Source: Microvirga subterranea (GTDB lineage Bacteria > Pseudomonadota > Alphaproteobacteria > Rhizobiales > Beijerinckiaceae). From it: 56,777 nt of DNA. The position numbers and the translations under genes were made by a program. The stretch spans positions 1-56,777 of the forward strand of contig NZ_QQBB01000015.1 in the NCBI RefSeq assembly GCF_003350535.1, written 5' to 3'. The notes under the pieces are model-generated. The model had not been told where the DNA came from and did not search any database. It was given only the letters and a program-made list of their open reading frames with translations. How positions within the stretch are numbered: the stretch's first letter is position 1; each line of letters opens with the position of its first letter. Shown one piece after another: positions 26,449-35,402 of the stretch.

Positions 26449-29169
26449 ATGGCAAACAAGATGCTCATCGATGCCTCACACCCGGAAGAAACCCGGGTCG
26501 TGGTGGTGCGCGGTCAGAAGGTCGAAGAATTCGACTTCGAATCCGCTAACCGGAAGCAGCTGCGAGGCAACATCTACCTCGCCAAGGTCACCAGGGTCGA
26601 ACCGTCCCTGCAGGCGGCCTTCGTCGAGTACGGCGGCAACCGCCACGGGTTCCTCGCCTTCAGCGAGATCCATCCCGATTACTACCAGATCCCGGTCGCC
26701 GACCGGCAGGCGCTGCTCGAGGCCGAGGCAGAAGCCCAGCGCGAGGAAGAGCGCGAGGAGGAGCGGCGCAGCCGCCGCCGTCGCCGCTCCGCGCCCCGCC
26801 GGGCCGAGGCGGACGAGTCCGTCGCGTCGGCCGAGGTGATCTCCGCCGAGGGCGAGGGTGCCGAATCCGCCTCCGAAGGCTCCGAAACCCCGGTTGGGGG
26901 CGAGACCGGCGAGCATTTCGACGCCGCCGTGACCGAAGCTGCAGCCGAGGAAGCTCCCGGCCGGGAGGAAGGCGAGCCGGCAGCGACGGCCGCCGTATCC
27001 GAAGCCGGGGAGCACGCTGAGCCCCGGGAAGACGCGTCTCGAGCCGAGCCGTCCGAGACCGTAGCCTCCGTCGAGCCCGCCCAGGCCGACGCCTCCGCCG
27101 ATGTGGTCGAGAGCAGCGACGAGGATGAAGAGGAAGACGAGGAAGAGGGCGGCGAGGAGGACGAGGAGGAGCACGTCGAGCAGCTCGGCGGCGGCGACGC
27201 CCTCGAGGACATCCCGCAGCGCCCGCGTCTTCCCCGCAAGCAGTATAAGATCCAGGAAGTCATCAAGCGCCGCCAGGTGCTGCTGGTCCAGGTCGTCAAG
27301 GAGGAGCGCGGCAACAAGGGCGCGGCTCTGACCACCTACCTGTCGCTCGCCGGCCGCTATTCGGTGCTGATGCCCAACACCGGCCGCGGCGGCGGCATCT
27401 CCCGCAAGATCACCAACGCAGCCGACCGCAAGCGCCTGAAGGAGATCGCCCAGGAGCTCGAGGTTCCGGAGGGCATGGGGATCATCCTGCGCACGGCCGG
27501 CGCCTCGCGCACCAAACCTGAGATCAAGCGCGACTACGAATACCTGATGCGCCTGTGGGAGAGCGTCCGCGAGCTGACCCTGAGCTCCTCGGCCCCCGCC
27601 CTCGTCTACGAGGAAGGCTCGCTCATCAAGCGCGCCATCCGCGACCTTTACAACAAGGACATCGACGACGTCCTCGTGGGCGGCGAGGACGGCTACCGCG
27701 AGGCCAAGGACTTCATGCGCATGCTCATGCCGAGCCATGCCAAGATCGTCCAGCCGTACCGCGAGCCGCAGCCTCTCTTCGCCAAGTACGGCGTCGAGGC
27801 CCAGCTCGACGCCATGTTCTCCAACACGGTCACGCTGAAATCCGGCGGCTACCTCGTCATCAACCCGACCGAGGCGCTGGTCTCCATCGACGTGAACTCG
27901 GGGCGTTCCACCCGCGAGCACAACATCGAGGACACCGCCCTCCGGACGAACCTGGAGGCCGCCGAGGAGATCGCCCGGCAGCTGCGCCTGCGCGACCTCG
28001 CGGGCCTCATCGTCATCGACTTCATCGACATGGAGGAGAAGCGGAACAACCGCGCCGTCGAGAAGAAGCTGAACGAGTGCCTCAAGAACGACCGCGCCCG
28101 CATCCAGGTCGGCCGGATCTCGCCGTTCGGCCTACTCGAGATGTCCCGCCAGCGCATCCGCACCGGCGTGCTCGAATCCTCCTCGGTGCCCTGCCCGCAC
28201 TGCGCCGGAACCGGCTTCGTGCGCTCGACCCCGTCGGTCGCCCTGCACGTGCTGCGCTCGATCGAAGAGACCCTCATCAAGAATTCCGGCTACAACCTCA
28301 TCATCCGGACCCGGACCGAGGCGGCCTTCTACATCCTCAACCAGAAGCGCGTGCATCTGCGTGAGCTGGAGACCCGGTTCGGCGTCGCCATCTCGATCGT
28401 CGCCGACGACAGCCTGACCGGCACGACGAACTACGCCATCGACCGGGGCGAGCCGGCCCTGCGCATCGAGCACAAGGCGGCCGCGACGGGCATTCAGATC
28501 GACGCCATCGTGCCCGTGGACGAGCCGGTCGAGGCCGAGCCTGAGGTGGAGGCCGAGGACGAGGAGGAGACCCACGTCGAGGCCCGGGGCGAGGAGAACG
28601 GCGAAGAAGCCGGCGGACGCCGCCGCCGTCGTCGCCGCCGCCGCCGCGGTCGCGACCGGGAGGCCTTCGCGGGCGAGGCCCAGGGCGAGGAGACCGGAGC
28701 CGAGACCGACGAGGACGAGGAAGGCCAGGAGGACGTCTCCGGCGCCGAGGCCTCGATGGAATCCATGGAGGGCGTCGAAGGGGCCGAGGCCGCCGGCGCC
28801 GAGGGCGAGGAGCGCGGCGGACGCCGCCGCCGCCGTGGCCGCCGTGGCGGTCGTGGCCGCACCCGCGAGGAGGGGATGGAGGTCGCCAACGACGACGATT
28901 TCGTCGCCCAGCGCGAGGTCGCGGCCGTGATGGCCGAGGAGGTCCCGGTTCCCGCCACCGAGCCGGTCGTGAGCATCGAGACGGCCGAGGCCGAGCACGC
29001 TGCTCCTGCTGCCGCCGAGGCGGCCCCCGCAGCCGAAGAGAAGCCCGTCGAGCAGCCCGCCGAGCCGGAGCCCGAACCCGTGGCGGTCGTCCTGACCCCG
29101 CCCGATCCGGATCGCCCCAAGCGCGCCGGCTGGTGGTCGAAGGCGAAGTCGGTTTTGAGCGGATCCTGA
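26449..29169 (+). CDS. rne: Ribonuclease E
   Basis: The main endonuclease of RNA decay and rRNA/tRNA processing, and scaffold of the degradosome. The RNase E/G core is complete: the N-terminal S1 region, catalytic D481 in SIDVNSGRSTREHN and D524 in IVIDFIDMEE, and the zinc-link cysteines C582 and C585 in CPHCAGTG. The S1 region is split by a ~170-residue acidic insertion (about residues 90-258, long Glu/Asp runs), a feature of alphaproteobacterial RNase E. The C-terminal third is disordered, with alternating arginine blocks (RRRRRRRRR) and acidic stretches. It ends KRAGWWSKAKSVLSGS, a likely partner-binding motif (inference). Total 906 residues. Confidence 0.95.
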   Translation: MANKMLIDASHPEETRVVVVRGQKVEEFDFESANRKQLRGNIYLAKVTRVEPSLQAAFVEYGGNRHGFLAFSEIHPDYYQIPVADRQALLEAEAEAQREEEREEERRSRRRRRSAPRRAEADESVASAEVISAEGEGAESASEGSETPVGGETGEHFDAAVTEAAAEEAPGREEGEPAATAAVSEAGEHAEPREDASRAEPSETVASVEPAQADASADVVESSDEDEEEDEEEGGEEDEEEHVEQLGGGDALEDIPQRPRLPRKQYKIQEVIKRRQVLLVQVVKEERGNKGAALTTYLSLAGRYSVLMPNTGRGGGISRKITNAADRKRLKEIAQELEVPEGMGIILRTAGASRTKPEIKRDYEYLMRLWESVRELTLSSSAPALVYEEGSLIKRAIRDLYNKDIDDVLVGGEDGYREAKDFMRMLMPSHAKIVQPYREPQPLFAKYGVEAQLDAMFSNTVTLKSGGYLVINPTEALVSIDVNSGRSTREHNIEDTALRTNLEAAEEIARQLRLRDLAGLIVIDFIDMEEKRNNRAVEKKLNECLKNDRARIQVGRISPFGLLEMSRQRIRTGVLESSSVPCPHCAGTGFVRSTPSVALHVLRSIEETLIKNSGYNLIIRTRTEAAFYILNQKRVHLRELETRFGVAISIVADDSLTGTTNYAIDRGEPALRIEHKAAATGIQIDAIVPVDEPVEAEPEVEAEDEEETHVEARGEENGEEAGGRRRRRRRRRRGRDREAFAGEAQGEETGAETDEDEEGQEDVSGAEASMESMEGVEGAEAAGAEGEERGGRRRRRGRRGGRGRTREEGMEVANDDDFVAQREVAAVMAEEVPVPATEPVVSIETAEAEHAAPAAAEAAPAAEEKPVEQPAEPEPEPVAVVLTPPDPDRPKRAGWWSKAKSVLSGS

Positions 29170-29177
29170 GGATCCGC
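29159..29177 (+). other. Hairpin with the rne stop codon in its loop
   Basis: GCGGATCC (29159-29166) pairs with GGATCCGC (29170-29177), leaving TGA, the rne stop codon, as the 3-base loop. There is no strong T run after it (TTCC), so it may be a weak terminator or a 3'-end stabilising structure. Confidence 0.6.
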
Positions 29178-29205
29178 TTCCAAGCCCTTCAGAAAACTAG
29201 CAAAT

Positions 29206-30387
29206 TCATTTCAACCAGGTCGCGAGGCGGGCAACCGTCTCGCGACAGTCGTTTTCGGAGCCCGCGAAGGACAGGCGCAGGTAGTGCGAGCCTTCCGTAG
29301 GGTCGAAGTCGAGGCCCGGCGTCGCAGCCACGCCCGCCTCCTCCAGCATGCGTCTGGAGAAGCCGATGGAGTCGTTCGTAAACCGTGCGATGTCGGCATA
29401 GATGTAGAAGGCGCCGTCCACCGGGTGCATCTCGGTGATGCCGATCCGCGGCAGCTCCTCGAGCAGGTACGCCCGGTTGCGGGCATAGCCCGCCTTCACG
29501 GCTTCCAGCTCCTCCGTGGCGTCGAAGGCCGCGAGCGCGGCGACCTGGGAGAGATAGGGCGGCGAGATGTAGAAGTTCTGCGCCAGGCGCTCGATGGGGC
29601 GCACGAGCCGCTCCGGCACCACGATCCAGCCGATGCGCCAGCCGGTCATGCAGTAGTACTTGGAGAAGGAGTTGATCACGACCGCATCGTCGTCGGACGA
29701 CAGCGCGGTCGATGCGTCCTGGCCGTAGGTGAGGCCGTGATAGATCTCGTCGGAGATGAACCACAGCCCCAAGCGGCGGCAGGTCTCGCCCAGGTCCGCC
29801 AGCGTCTGACGCCCGATCATGGTGCCTGACGGGTTCGCGGGGCTCATGGCCAGGATGCCGTGGAGCGGCTTCTCCGCATGGGCCTTCTCGATGGCGCTTG
29901 CGGTCATGATCCAGCCGTCCGCCTTGGTCAGGGGAATGATGACCGGCTCCAGGTCGAGCGCCTCCAGGATGTTGCGGTAGGCCGGGTATCCCGGAGCCGT
30001 GATGGCGACCCGCTGGCCGGGATCGAACAGGCTCAGGAAGGCGAGCACGAAGCCGGCCGACGAGCCCGTGGTGACCACCACCCGCTCCGCCGCCAGGGTG
30101 ACGCCGTAGGCGTCGCGGTAGTGGCGTGCGATCCGCTCCCGCAGGGCCGCCATGCCGAGGGCCTCCGTATAGCCGATGCGCCCGGCGTCGAGCGCCGCCT
30201 TGGCGGCCTCGCGGGCGGCCCGGGGCGCAGGCGCGGAGGGCTGGCCGACCTCCATGTGGATCACGCTGTCCCCCCGCCTTTCCTTGGCGGCGGCGGCGCT
30301 CAGCACGTCCATGGCGAGGAACGAGGACACCCGCTCCATGCGGCGGGCCACGAGGGGGAGAGGAAGGGATGCGGATGATCTGGTCAT
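29206..30387 (-). CDS. Class I/II pyridoxal-phosphate aminotransferase
   Basis: A 393-residue fold-type I aminotransferase. The PLP lysine is in INSFSKYYCMTGWRIGW (near residue 240), with NPSGT at ~176 and the D-x-Y pair in ISDEIYHGL. The C-terminal arginine that binds the substrate carboxylate is in HYLRLSFAGS. The best family guess is aspartate/alanine/aromatic-like transaminase; the substrate cannot be fixed from sequence. It is convergent with rne and divergent from the DsbA-like gene. The ATG at 30387 is favoured. It has no operon partner. Confidence 0.9.
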   Translation of the reverse strand: MTRSSASLPLPLVARRMERVSSFLAMDVLSAAAAKERRGDSVIHMEVGQPSAPAPRAAREAAKAALDAGRIGYTEALGMAALRERIARHYRDAYGVTLAAERVVVTTGSSAGFVLAFLSLFDPGQRVAITAPGYPAYRNILEALDLEPVIIPLTKADGWIMTASAIEKAHAEKPLHGILAMSPANPSGTMIGRQTLADLGETCRRLGLWFISDEIYHGLTYGQDASTALSSDDDAVVINSFSKYYCMTGWRIGWIVVPERLVRPIERLAQNFYISPPYLSQVAALAAFDATEELEAVKAGYARNRAYLLEELPRIGITEMHPVDGAFYIYADIARFTNDSIGFSRRMLEEAGVAATPGLDFDPTEGSHYLRLSFAGSENDCRETVARLATWLK

Positions 30388-30575
30388 GCAAGGCTCGTAG
30401 CCCCTGACGGACCCGGCCTCAAGGCGCTTGCGCGTCCAACGAAGCCGTGAATTGACGGATTCTCTGCAAACCCGCTAAGGCAGACGGTACCAAGGCCATC
30501 CCGGCGCCCCAAATCCGGGCGACAAAGGGACTTGATCGGCAGGCATCCTGCCCCGGCCCCTCAGAAGGACCCACC

Positions 30576-31355
30576 ATGCGTTTCCCGCTTCTCAAATTCT
30601 GCCAGGCCGCGGCCGTGATCGGCGCCTTGGTCGTCGGCCCCTCCGCGATGGCCCAGAACGCCGTCTTCACGGAGCAGCAGCGCCAGGCCATCGGCGAGAT
30701 CGTGAAGGACTACCTGATCAAGAACCCGGAAGTGCTGACCGAGGTGATCGCCGAGCTCGAGAAGCGCCAGGCCGAGGCCCAGCGGGTCTCCCAGGCGGGC
30801 GCTCTCAAGGAGACCCGGGAAACGCTGCTGAACGCCTCTCACTCCTTCGTGGTCGGCAACCCCTCCGGCGACGTCACCCTCGTCGAGTTCTTCGACTACA
30901 ACTGCGGCTACTGCAAGCGGGCGCTCACCGACCTCAAGACCCTGGTCAAAGCCGACCCGAAGCTGCGTGTGGTCCTGAAGGACTTCCCGGTCCTCGGCCC
31001 CGATTCCGTCGAGGCGAGCCGCGTCGCGCTCGCGGCCGGCAAGCAGCTCCAGGGCGACAAGCTCTTCGACTTCCACGTGAAGGTCATGGACAGCAAGGGC
31101 CGGGTGAACGGCGAGCGCGCCATGGCGGTCGCCAAGGACATGGGCCTCGACATGGCCCGCCTGCAGAAGGACATGCAGGGGCCCGAGATCCAGGCAGCGC
31201 TCCAGGAAAACATGGGGCTGGGCGACAAGCTGAGCCTCAGCGGAACGCCAGCCTTCATCATCGGCGACGAGATCATCCCCGGCGCGGTCGGCCTCGATCC
31301 CCTCAGGCAGGTGGTCTCCAACGTGCGCCAGTGCGGCAAGGCCAATTGCGGCTGA
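30576..31355 (+). CDS. DsbA-family periplasmic thiol oxidoreductase (Com1-like)
   Basis: A 259-residue exported thioredoxin-fold protein. The signal peptide covers residues 1-26 (GALVVGPSAMA-Q). A helical N-terminal region (FTEQQRQAIGEIVKDYL...) is typical of the Com1/DsbA group. The active site C110-G-Y-C113 in FFDYNCGYCKRAL and the cis-Pro region SGTPAFIIGDEIIPG are complete. It probably makes or reshuffles disulfides in the periplasm. A TTGACG (30452) promoter-like element lies upstream. It is followed by a strong GC hairpin and then aroQ. Confidence 0.9.
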   Translation: MRFPLLKFCQAAAVIGALVVGPSAMAQNAVFTEQQRQAIGEIVKDYLIKNPEVLTEVIAELEKRQAEAQRVSQAGALKETRETLLNASHSFVVGNPSGDVTLVEFFDYNCGYCKRALTDLKTLVKADPKLRVVLKDFPVLGPDSVEASRVALAAGKQLQGDKLFDFHVKVMDSKGRVNGERAMAVAKDMGLDMARLQKDMQGPEIQAALQENMGLGDKLSLSGTPAFIIGDEIIPGAVGLDPLRQVVSNVRQCGKANCG

Positions 31356-31385
31356 ACGCGAGCGGCCGGATAGAGCCATGAAAGC

Positions 31386-31407
31386 GGGCCGCGCCCGGGC
31401 GCGGCCC
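31386..31407 (+). terminator. GC-rich hairpin after the DsbA-like gene
   Basis: A perfect 22-bp palindrome (GGGCCGCGCCC joined to GGGCGCGGCCC) is followed by CTCTCCTCC. There are few Ts, so termination may be inefficient or need Rho. Confidence 0.55.
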
Positions 31408-31588
31408 CTCTCCTCCTCGAATTCGCCTCAATTGCAGCGTTCGGAAGGCTGAACCGGCTGGAGTTTCGCTAGGGAAGCCAAGCGCAGCCTCTGGAAAGCC
31501 CCGGTTTTCCCCTTCCCCCTCGTCCGCCTTTTGGCTAAGAGGGCCAGTCGGCTCCACCGAACGGAGCCATCCGGAACGCTCTTTTGCG

Positions 31589-32056
31589 ATGATCACCGTC
31601 CACGTCCTCAACGGACCGAACCTCAACCTGCTCGGACAGCGGGAGCCCACGGTCTACGGCAGCACCACGCTGGCCGAGATCGAGCGGCTCGTGCGCGGCA
31701 GGGCCGAGGCGCTGGACGCTTCCATCACCTTCCGCCAGTCGAACCACGAAGGACATCTGGTCGACTGGATCCAGGAAGCCGGAGCGCAGGGAGCGGGCGT
31801 CGTCATCAATGCCGGCGCCTACACCCACACCTCGATCGCCCTCAGGGACGCCATTGCCGGCAGCGGCGCCCCGACGGTCGAGGTCCATCTGTCGAACGTA
31901 CATGCTCGCGAGGGTTTTCGTCACCGTTCGCTCATCGCACCTGTCTCGGTGGGAGTGATCTGCGGTTTCGGGCCGATGAGCTATCTGCTCGGCCTGGAAG
32001 CGGTTCACCGCGTGCTGGTCGAGCGGGCGCAGAAGACCAAGCCCTCCCAACATTAA
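31589..32056 (+). CDS. aroQ: 3-dehydroquinate dehydratase, type II
   Basis: Third step of the shikimate pathway, 3-dehydroquinate to 3-dehydroshikimate. This 155-residue protein shows the type II signature VLNGPNLNLLGQREPTVYG with the catalytic tyrosine. QSNHEGHLVDWI, INAGAYTHTSIALRDAI and the catalytic-histidine region VHLSNVHAREGFRHRS follow. Length matches the dodecameric enzyme. It is 28 bp upstream of accB; the order aroQ-accB-accC-aat is conserved in the Hyphomicrobiales and suggests one transcript. Confidence 0.96.
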   Translation: MITVHVLNGPNLNLLGQREPTVYGSTTLAEIERLVRGRAEALDASITFRQSNHEGHLVDWIQEAGAQGAGVVINAGAYTHTSIALRDAIAGSGAPTVEVHLSNVHAREGFRHRSLIAPVSVGVICGFGPMSYLLGLEAVHRVLVERAQKTKPSQH

Positions 32057-32083
32057 CATCCTCAGGAATAAGAGGTGAGCCCC

Positions 32084-32563
32084 ATGGCCAAGGACAACCC
32101 TTTCGATCCCGATCTCGTGCGTGAGCTGGCGACCCTGATCGCCGACACCGATCTCACCGAGATCGAAGTGGAGAAGGGCGACCTTCGCATCCGCGTGGCC
32201 CGCACCGTGACGGCGACCATGACGGTCCCGGTCGCCGCGCCGGCCGCATCCCCGGCCCCTGTGATCGCGCCGCCGCCCGCCGCGAGCGAGGCCGCCACGG
32301 CCGCAGCCGCCAAGTCGGCCGTGCCCCATCCGGGTGCCGTGCTCTCGCCGATGGTCGGCACCGCCTACCGCAAGCCCTCGCCGGACGCGAAGTCCTTCGT
32401 CGAGGTCGGCTCCAAGGTCCAGGCCGGCGACAAGGTCCTGCTCGTCGAGGCCATGAAGACCTTCAACGAGATCGTGGCGCCGCGCGCCGGAACCGTAACT
32501 GCCATCTATGTCGAAGACGGAACCCCGGTCGAGTACGGCGAACCCCTCCTCGTCATCGAGTAA
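32084..32563 (+). CDS. accB: Biotin carboxyl carrier protein of acetyl-CoA carboxylase
   Basis: Carries the biotin that shuttles CO2 in acetyl-CoA carboxylase, the first step of fatty acid synthesis. The 159-residue protein has a helical N terminus, a Pro/Ala hinge (about residues 50-85) and a C-terminal biotinyl domain. The biotinylated K125 is in EAMKTFNEI. The ATG at 32084 follows AAGAGGTGAG; a GTG at 32075 would add three residues. It is 8 bp from accC. Confidence 0.96.
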   Translation: MAKDNPFDPDLVRELATLIADTDLTEIEVEKGDLRIRVARTVTATMTVPVAAPAASPAPVIAPPPAASEAATAAAAKSAVPHPGAVLSPMVGTAYRKPSPDAKSFVEVGSKVQAGDKVLLVEAMKTFNEIVAPRAGTVTAIYVEDGTPVEYGEPLLVIE

Positions 32564-32571
32564 GGCGCGAC

Positions 32572-33927
32572 ATGTTCGATAAGATCCTCATTGCCAATCG
32601 CGGCGAGATCGCCCTGCGCATCCTGCGCGCCGCGAAGGAGCTCGGCATCGCGACGGTCGCCGTGCACTCCACCGCCGACGCCGACGCCATGCATGTGCGC
32701 CTCGCCGACGAGAGCGTGTGCATCGGCCCGCCGGCCGCCCGCGACAGCTATCTCAACATCCCGGCCCTGATCGCCGCCTGCGAGATCACCGGCGCGGACG
32801 CGATCCATCCAGGCTACGGTTTCCTGTCCGAGAACGCCCGCTTCGCCGAGGTTCTGGATCACCACCGCATCGCCTTCATCGGCCCCAAGGCGGAGCACAT
32901 CCGCATCATGGGCGACAAGATCGAGGCCAAGCGCACCGCCAAGCGCCTCGGCATCCCCTGCGTGCCCGGCTCGGAAGGCGGCATTACCGACGAGGACGAG
33001 GCCAAGAAGGTCGCCAGGTCGATCGGCTACCCGGTCATCATCAAGGCGGCGGCCGGCGGCGGCGGACGCGGCATGAAGGTCGCGCGCACGGAGGACGATC
33101 TCGTCCACGCGCTCCAGACCGCCAAGACCGAGGCCAAGGCAGCCTTCGGCGACGACGCGGTCTACATCGAGAAGTATCTCGAGAAGCCCCGCCACATCGA
33201 GATCCAGGTCCTGGGCGACGGCAAGGGCAACGCCATCCACCTGGGCGAGCGCGACTGCTCGCTCCAGCGCCGCCACCAGAAGGTCTGGGAGGAAGGCCCC
33301 TCGCCCGCCCTCAACGTCGAGATGCGCGAGAAGATCGGCGGCGTCGTCGCCAAGGCGATGCAGGAGCTGAAATATGCCGGCGCCGGCACAATCGAGTTCC
33401 TCTACGAGGACGGCGAGTTCTATTTCATCGAGATGAACACCCGCATCCAGGTGGAGCACCCGGTCACCGAGATGATCACCGGCATCGACCTTGTGAACGA
33501 GCAGATCCGCGTCGCCGCGGGCGCGCCGCTCTCGGTCGGGCAGGAGGATATCCACATCGAGGGCCACGCCATCGAGTGCCGCGTCAACGCGGAGCACCCC
33601 TCGACCTTCCGGCCGTCCCCTGGCACGATCAGCTACTTCCACCCGCCGGGCGGGCTCGGCGTGCGCGTGGATTCGGCCGCCTACCAGGGCTATCGCATCC
33701 CGCCGCATTACGATTCGCTGGTCGCCAAGCTCATCGTGCACGGCCGCACCCGCAACGAGTGCCTCATGCGCCTGCGCCGGGCCCTCGACGAGTTCGTGGT
33801 TGACGGCATCGAGACGACCCTGCCGCTCTTCCGCACTCTCGTTCGCAACCCGGACATCCAGAACGGCCAGTACGACATCCACTGGCTCGAGAACTTCCTG
33901 AAGACGGGCGGCATTGAGGAAGCTTAA
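32572..33927 (+). CDS. accC: Biotin carboxylase subunit of acetyl-CoA carboxylase
   Basis: Carboxylates biotin on AccB using ATP and bicarbonate. 451 residues with the three expected parts: N-terminal FDKILIANRGEIALRI, ATP-grasp with the glycine loop KAAAGGGGRGMKVA, and EMNTRIQVEHPVTEM followed by the C-terminal biotin carboxylase domain (ECRVNAEHP). Length is standard. Follows accB directly and precedes aat. Confidence 0.97.
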   Translation: MFDKILIANRGEIALRILRAAKELGIATVAVHSTADADAMHVRLADESVCIGPPAARDSYLNIPALIAACEITGADAIHPGYGFLSENARFAEVLDHHRIAFIGPKAEHIRIMGDKIEAKRTAKRLGIPCVPGSEGGITDEDEAKKVARSIGYPVIIKAAAGGGGRGMKVARTEDDLVHALQTAKTEAKAAFGDDAVYIEKYLEKPRHIEIQVLGDGKGNAIHLGERDCSLQRRHQKVWEEGPSPALNVEMREKIGGVVAKAMQELKYAGAGTIEFLYEDGEFYFIEMNTRIQVEHPVTEMITGIDLVNEQIRVAAGAPLSVGQEDIHIEGHAIECRVNAEHPSTFRPSPGTISYFHPPGGLGVRVDSAAYQGYRIPPHYDSLVAKLIVHGRTRNECLMRLRRALDEFVVDGIETTLPLFRTLVRNPDIQNGQYDIHWLENFLKTGGIEEA

Positions 33928-33948
33928 AGGCGTGCTACCTTTAGGCTG

Positions 33949-34623
33949 ATGAGGGCTGACCAGTTCGAGATCACGCCTGAGATCCTGCTCAAGGCGTATG
34001 CGGCCGGCATCTTTCCCATGGCGGAGGATGCCGACGACCCGTCCCTGTTCTGGGTCGAGCCACGCGAGAGGGGGATCATCCCCCTCGATCGCTTTCATGT
34101 GGGCAAGCGCCTCGCGCGCACGGTCCGTTCGGACCAGTTCGAGGTGCGGGTCGACCAGGACTTCGACGCCGTGATCGCCGGCTGCGCCGCACCCGGCTTC
34201 GACCGGGAGAAGACCTGGATCAGCGGCCGGATCCGCCGCCTCTACGGCGAGCTCTTCGATTCAGGCTATTGCCATACGGTCGAGGTCTACCAGGACAACC
34301 GCCTCGTCGGCGGCCTCTACGGCGTGCGCCTGCGCAGCGCCTTCTTCGGCGAGAGCATGTTCCACACCGAGCGGGACGCCTCCAAGGTCGCCTTGGTGCA
34401 TCTCGTGGCGCGCCTGCGGCGCGGCGGCTTCACCCTTCTCGACACCCAGTTCGTGACGGCGCACCTGGCCCAGTTCGGCGCCATCGAGGTGCCGCGCCGG
34501 AGCTACAAGCAGATGCTGCGCACCGCCATGGACCAGGAGGCCGACTGGCACGTCTGGCCCCGCGGCCATATCGTCACGGGCGAGGAAGCGCTTGCCGCGC
34601 TCGGCTCCCAACCGGCTGTTTAG
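33949..34623 (+). CDS. aat: Leucyl/phenylalanyl-tRNA-protein transferase
   Basis: Adds Leu or Phe to proteins with N-terminal Arg/Lys, marking them for ClpAP degradation (N-degron pathway). The 224-residue protein has LLKAYAAGIFPMAE, LFWVEPRERGIIPLD, TWISGRIRRLYGEL, GGLYGVRLRSAFFGESMF and LLDTQFVTAHLAQFGAIEVPRRSY, all family signatures. It is 21 bp after accC. Its stop overlaps by 4 bp the stop of the convergent DUF2155 gene. Confidence 0.96.
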   Translation: MRADQFEITPEILLKAYAAGIFPMAEDADDPSLFWVEPRERGIIPLDRFHVGKRLARTVRSDQFEVRVDQDFDAVIAGCAAPGFDREKTWISGRIRRLYGELFDSGYCHTVEVYQDNRLVGGLYGVRLRSAFFGESMFHTERDASKVALVHLVARLRRGGFTLLDTQFVTAHLAQFGAIEVPRRSYKQMLRTAMDQEADWHVWPRGHIVTGEEALAALGSQPAV

Positions 34624-35243
34624 CGATCGTTCGTCCGGTTGTTGTTGATGATCGGCGCTGCGCCCGGTGCGACCGGCCGGGGCGCGACCCGCCGCGGCTG
34701 CGGCTGCTGCAGAGGCGCCGTGTCGATCGGCGGGGGCGGCGGAGCGGTCTGGCCACCGGCCGGAGCCATGATGTCGCCGGGCCGCGCGGCGCCGCCCGGC
34801 TGCGACGCGTTCTCGATCGGCGGCGGCTCCTCGGGCATCTCCTTCGGCTCGGCGATCACCTCGGTGCCGCCTTTGCAGTCGACGAGCCAGATGTCGTAGA
34901 CCGGGTGCTCCAGGCCGTGCAGGCCCGGGCTCGAGGCGAACATCCAGCCGGAGAAGACGCGCTTGGTGCTGCCGTCGGCCTCCGCCTCGTCCACCTCGAC
35001 GAAGGACGTCGTATAGGGGTTCTCGGTCGGCGGCTTGGTGAAGCAGGCCCGCGCACGCATCTGGAGCGCGCCGAACTGTACGGTCTCGTCCACCGCGACC
35101 TCGAAGGACACGATTCGCCCGGTGATCTTGTCGAGGCCCGAAAACAAGGCGGTGGGATTCTTGATCCGGTCCGCCTGCGCCGTGCCGATGCTGCCGATGA
35201 CCGTTGCGAGGACCAGAGCCGCCCGCGTCCATCCGAAATTCAT
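34620..35243 (-). CDS. DUF2155 family exported protein
   Basis: A 207-residue protein with a signal peptide (MNFGWTRAALVLATVIGSIGTAQA). A DUF2155 domain follows (residues ~30-130), recognisable from LDKITGRIVSFEVAVDETVQFGALQMRARACFTKPP and WMFASSPGLHGLEHPVYDIWLVDC. Two cysteines, in RACFTK and LVDCKGG, may pair in the periplasm. The C terminus is Pro/Ala-rich and probably disordered. The function is unknown, but the position after aat is conserved in Hyphomicrobiales. The ATG at 35243 is chosen because the signal peptide starts there. Confidence 0.85.
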   Translation of the reverse strand: MNFGWTRAALVLATVIGSIGTAQADRIKNPTALFSGLDKITGRIVSFEVAVDETVQFGALQMRARACFTKPPTENPYTTSFVEVDEAEADGSTKRVFSGWMFASSPGLHGLEHPVYDIWLVDCKGGTEVIAEPKEMPEEPPPIENASQPGGAARPGDIMAPAGGQTAPPPPPIDTAPLQQPQPRRVAPRPVAPGAAPIINNNRTNDR

Positions 35244-35402
35244 GTGCTGCCTTACGCCTCGCTGTGCGGCCGAGCGTGGCCGACCTGCGTTCCGGCCTTC
35301 CGATAACACGTGAACATTGTTGGAAAAAGGGCAACGGCAACTTGGCCACCGCTGCTTTGCCTCCTAGGCTCTGCGGCCTGACGAGCATCGATCGGACCTT
35401 TC

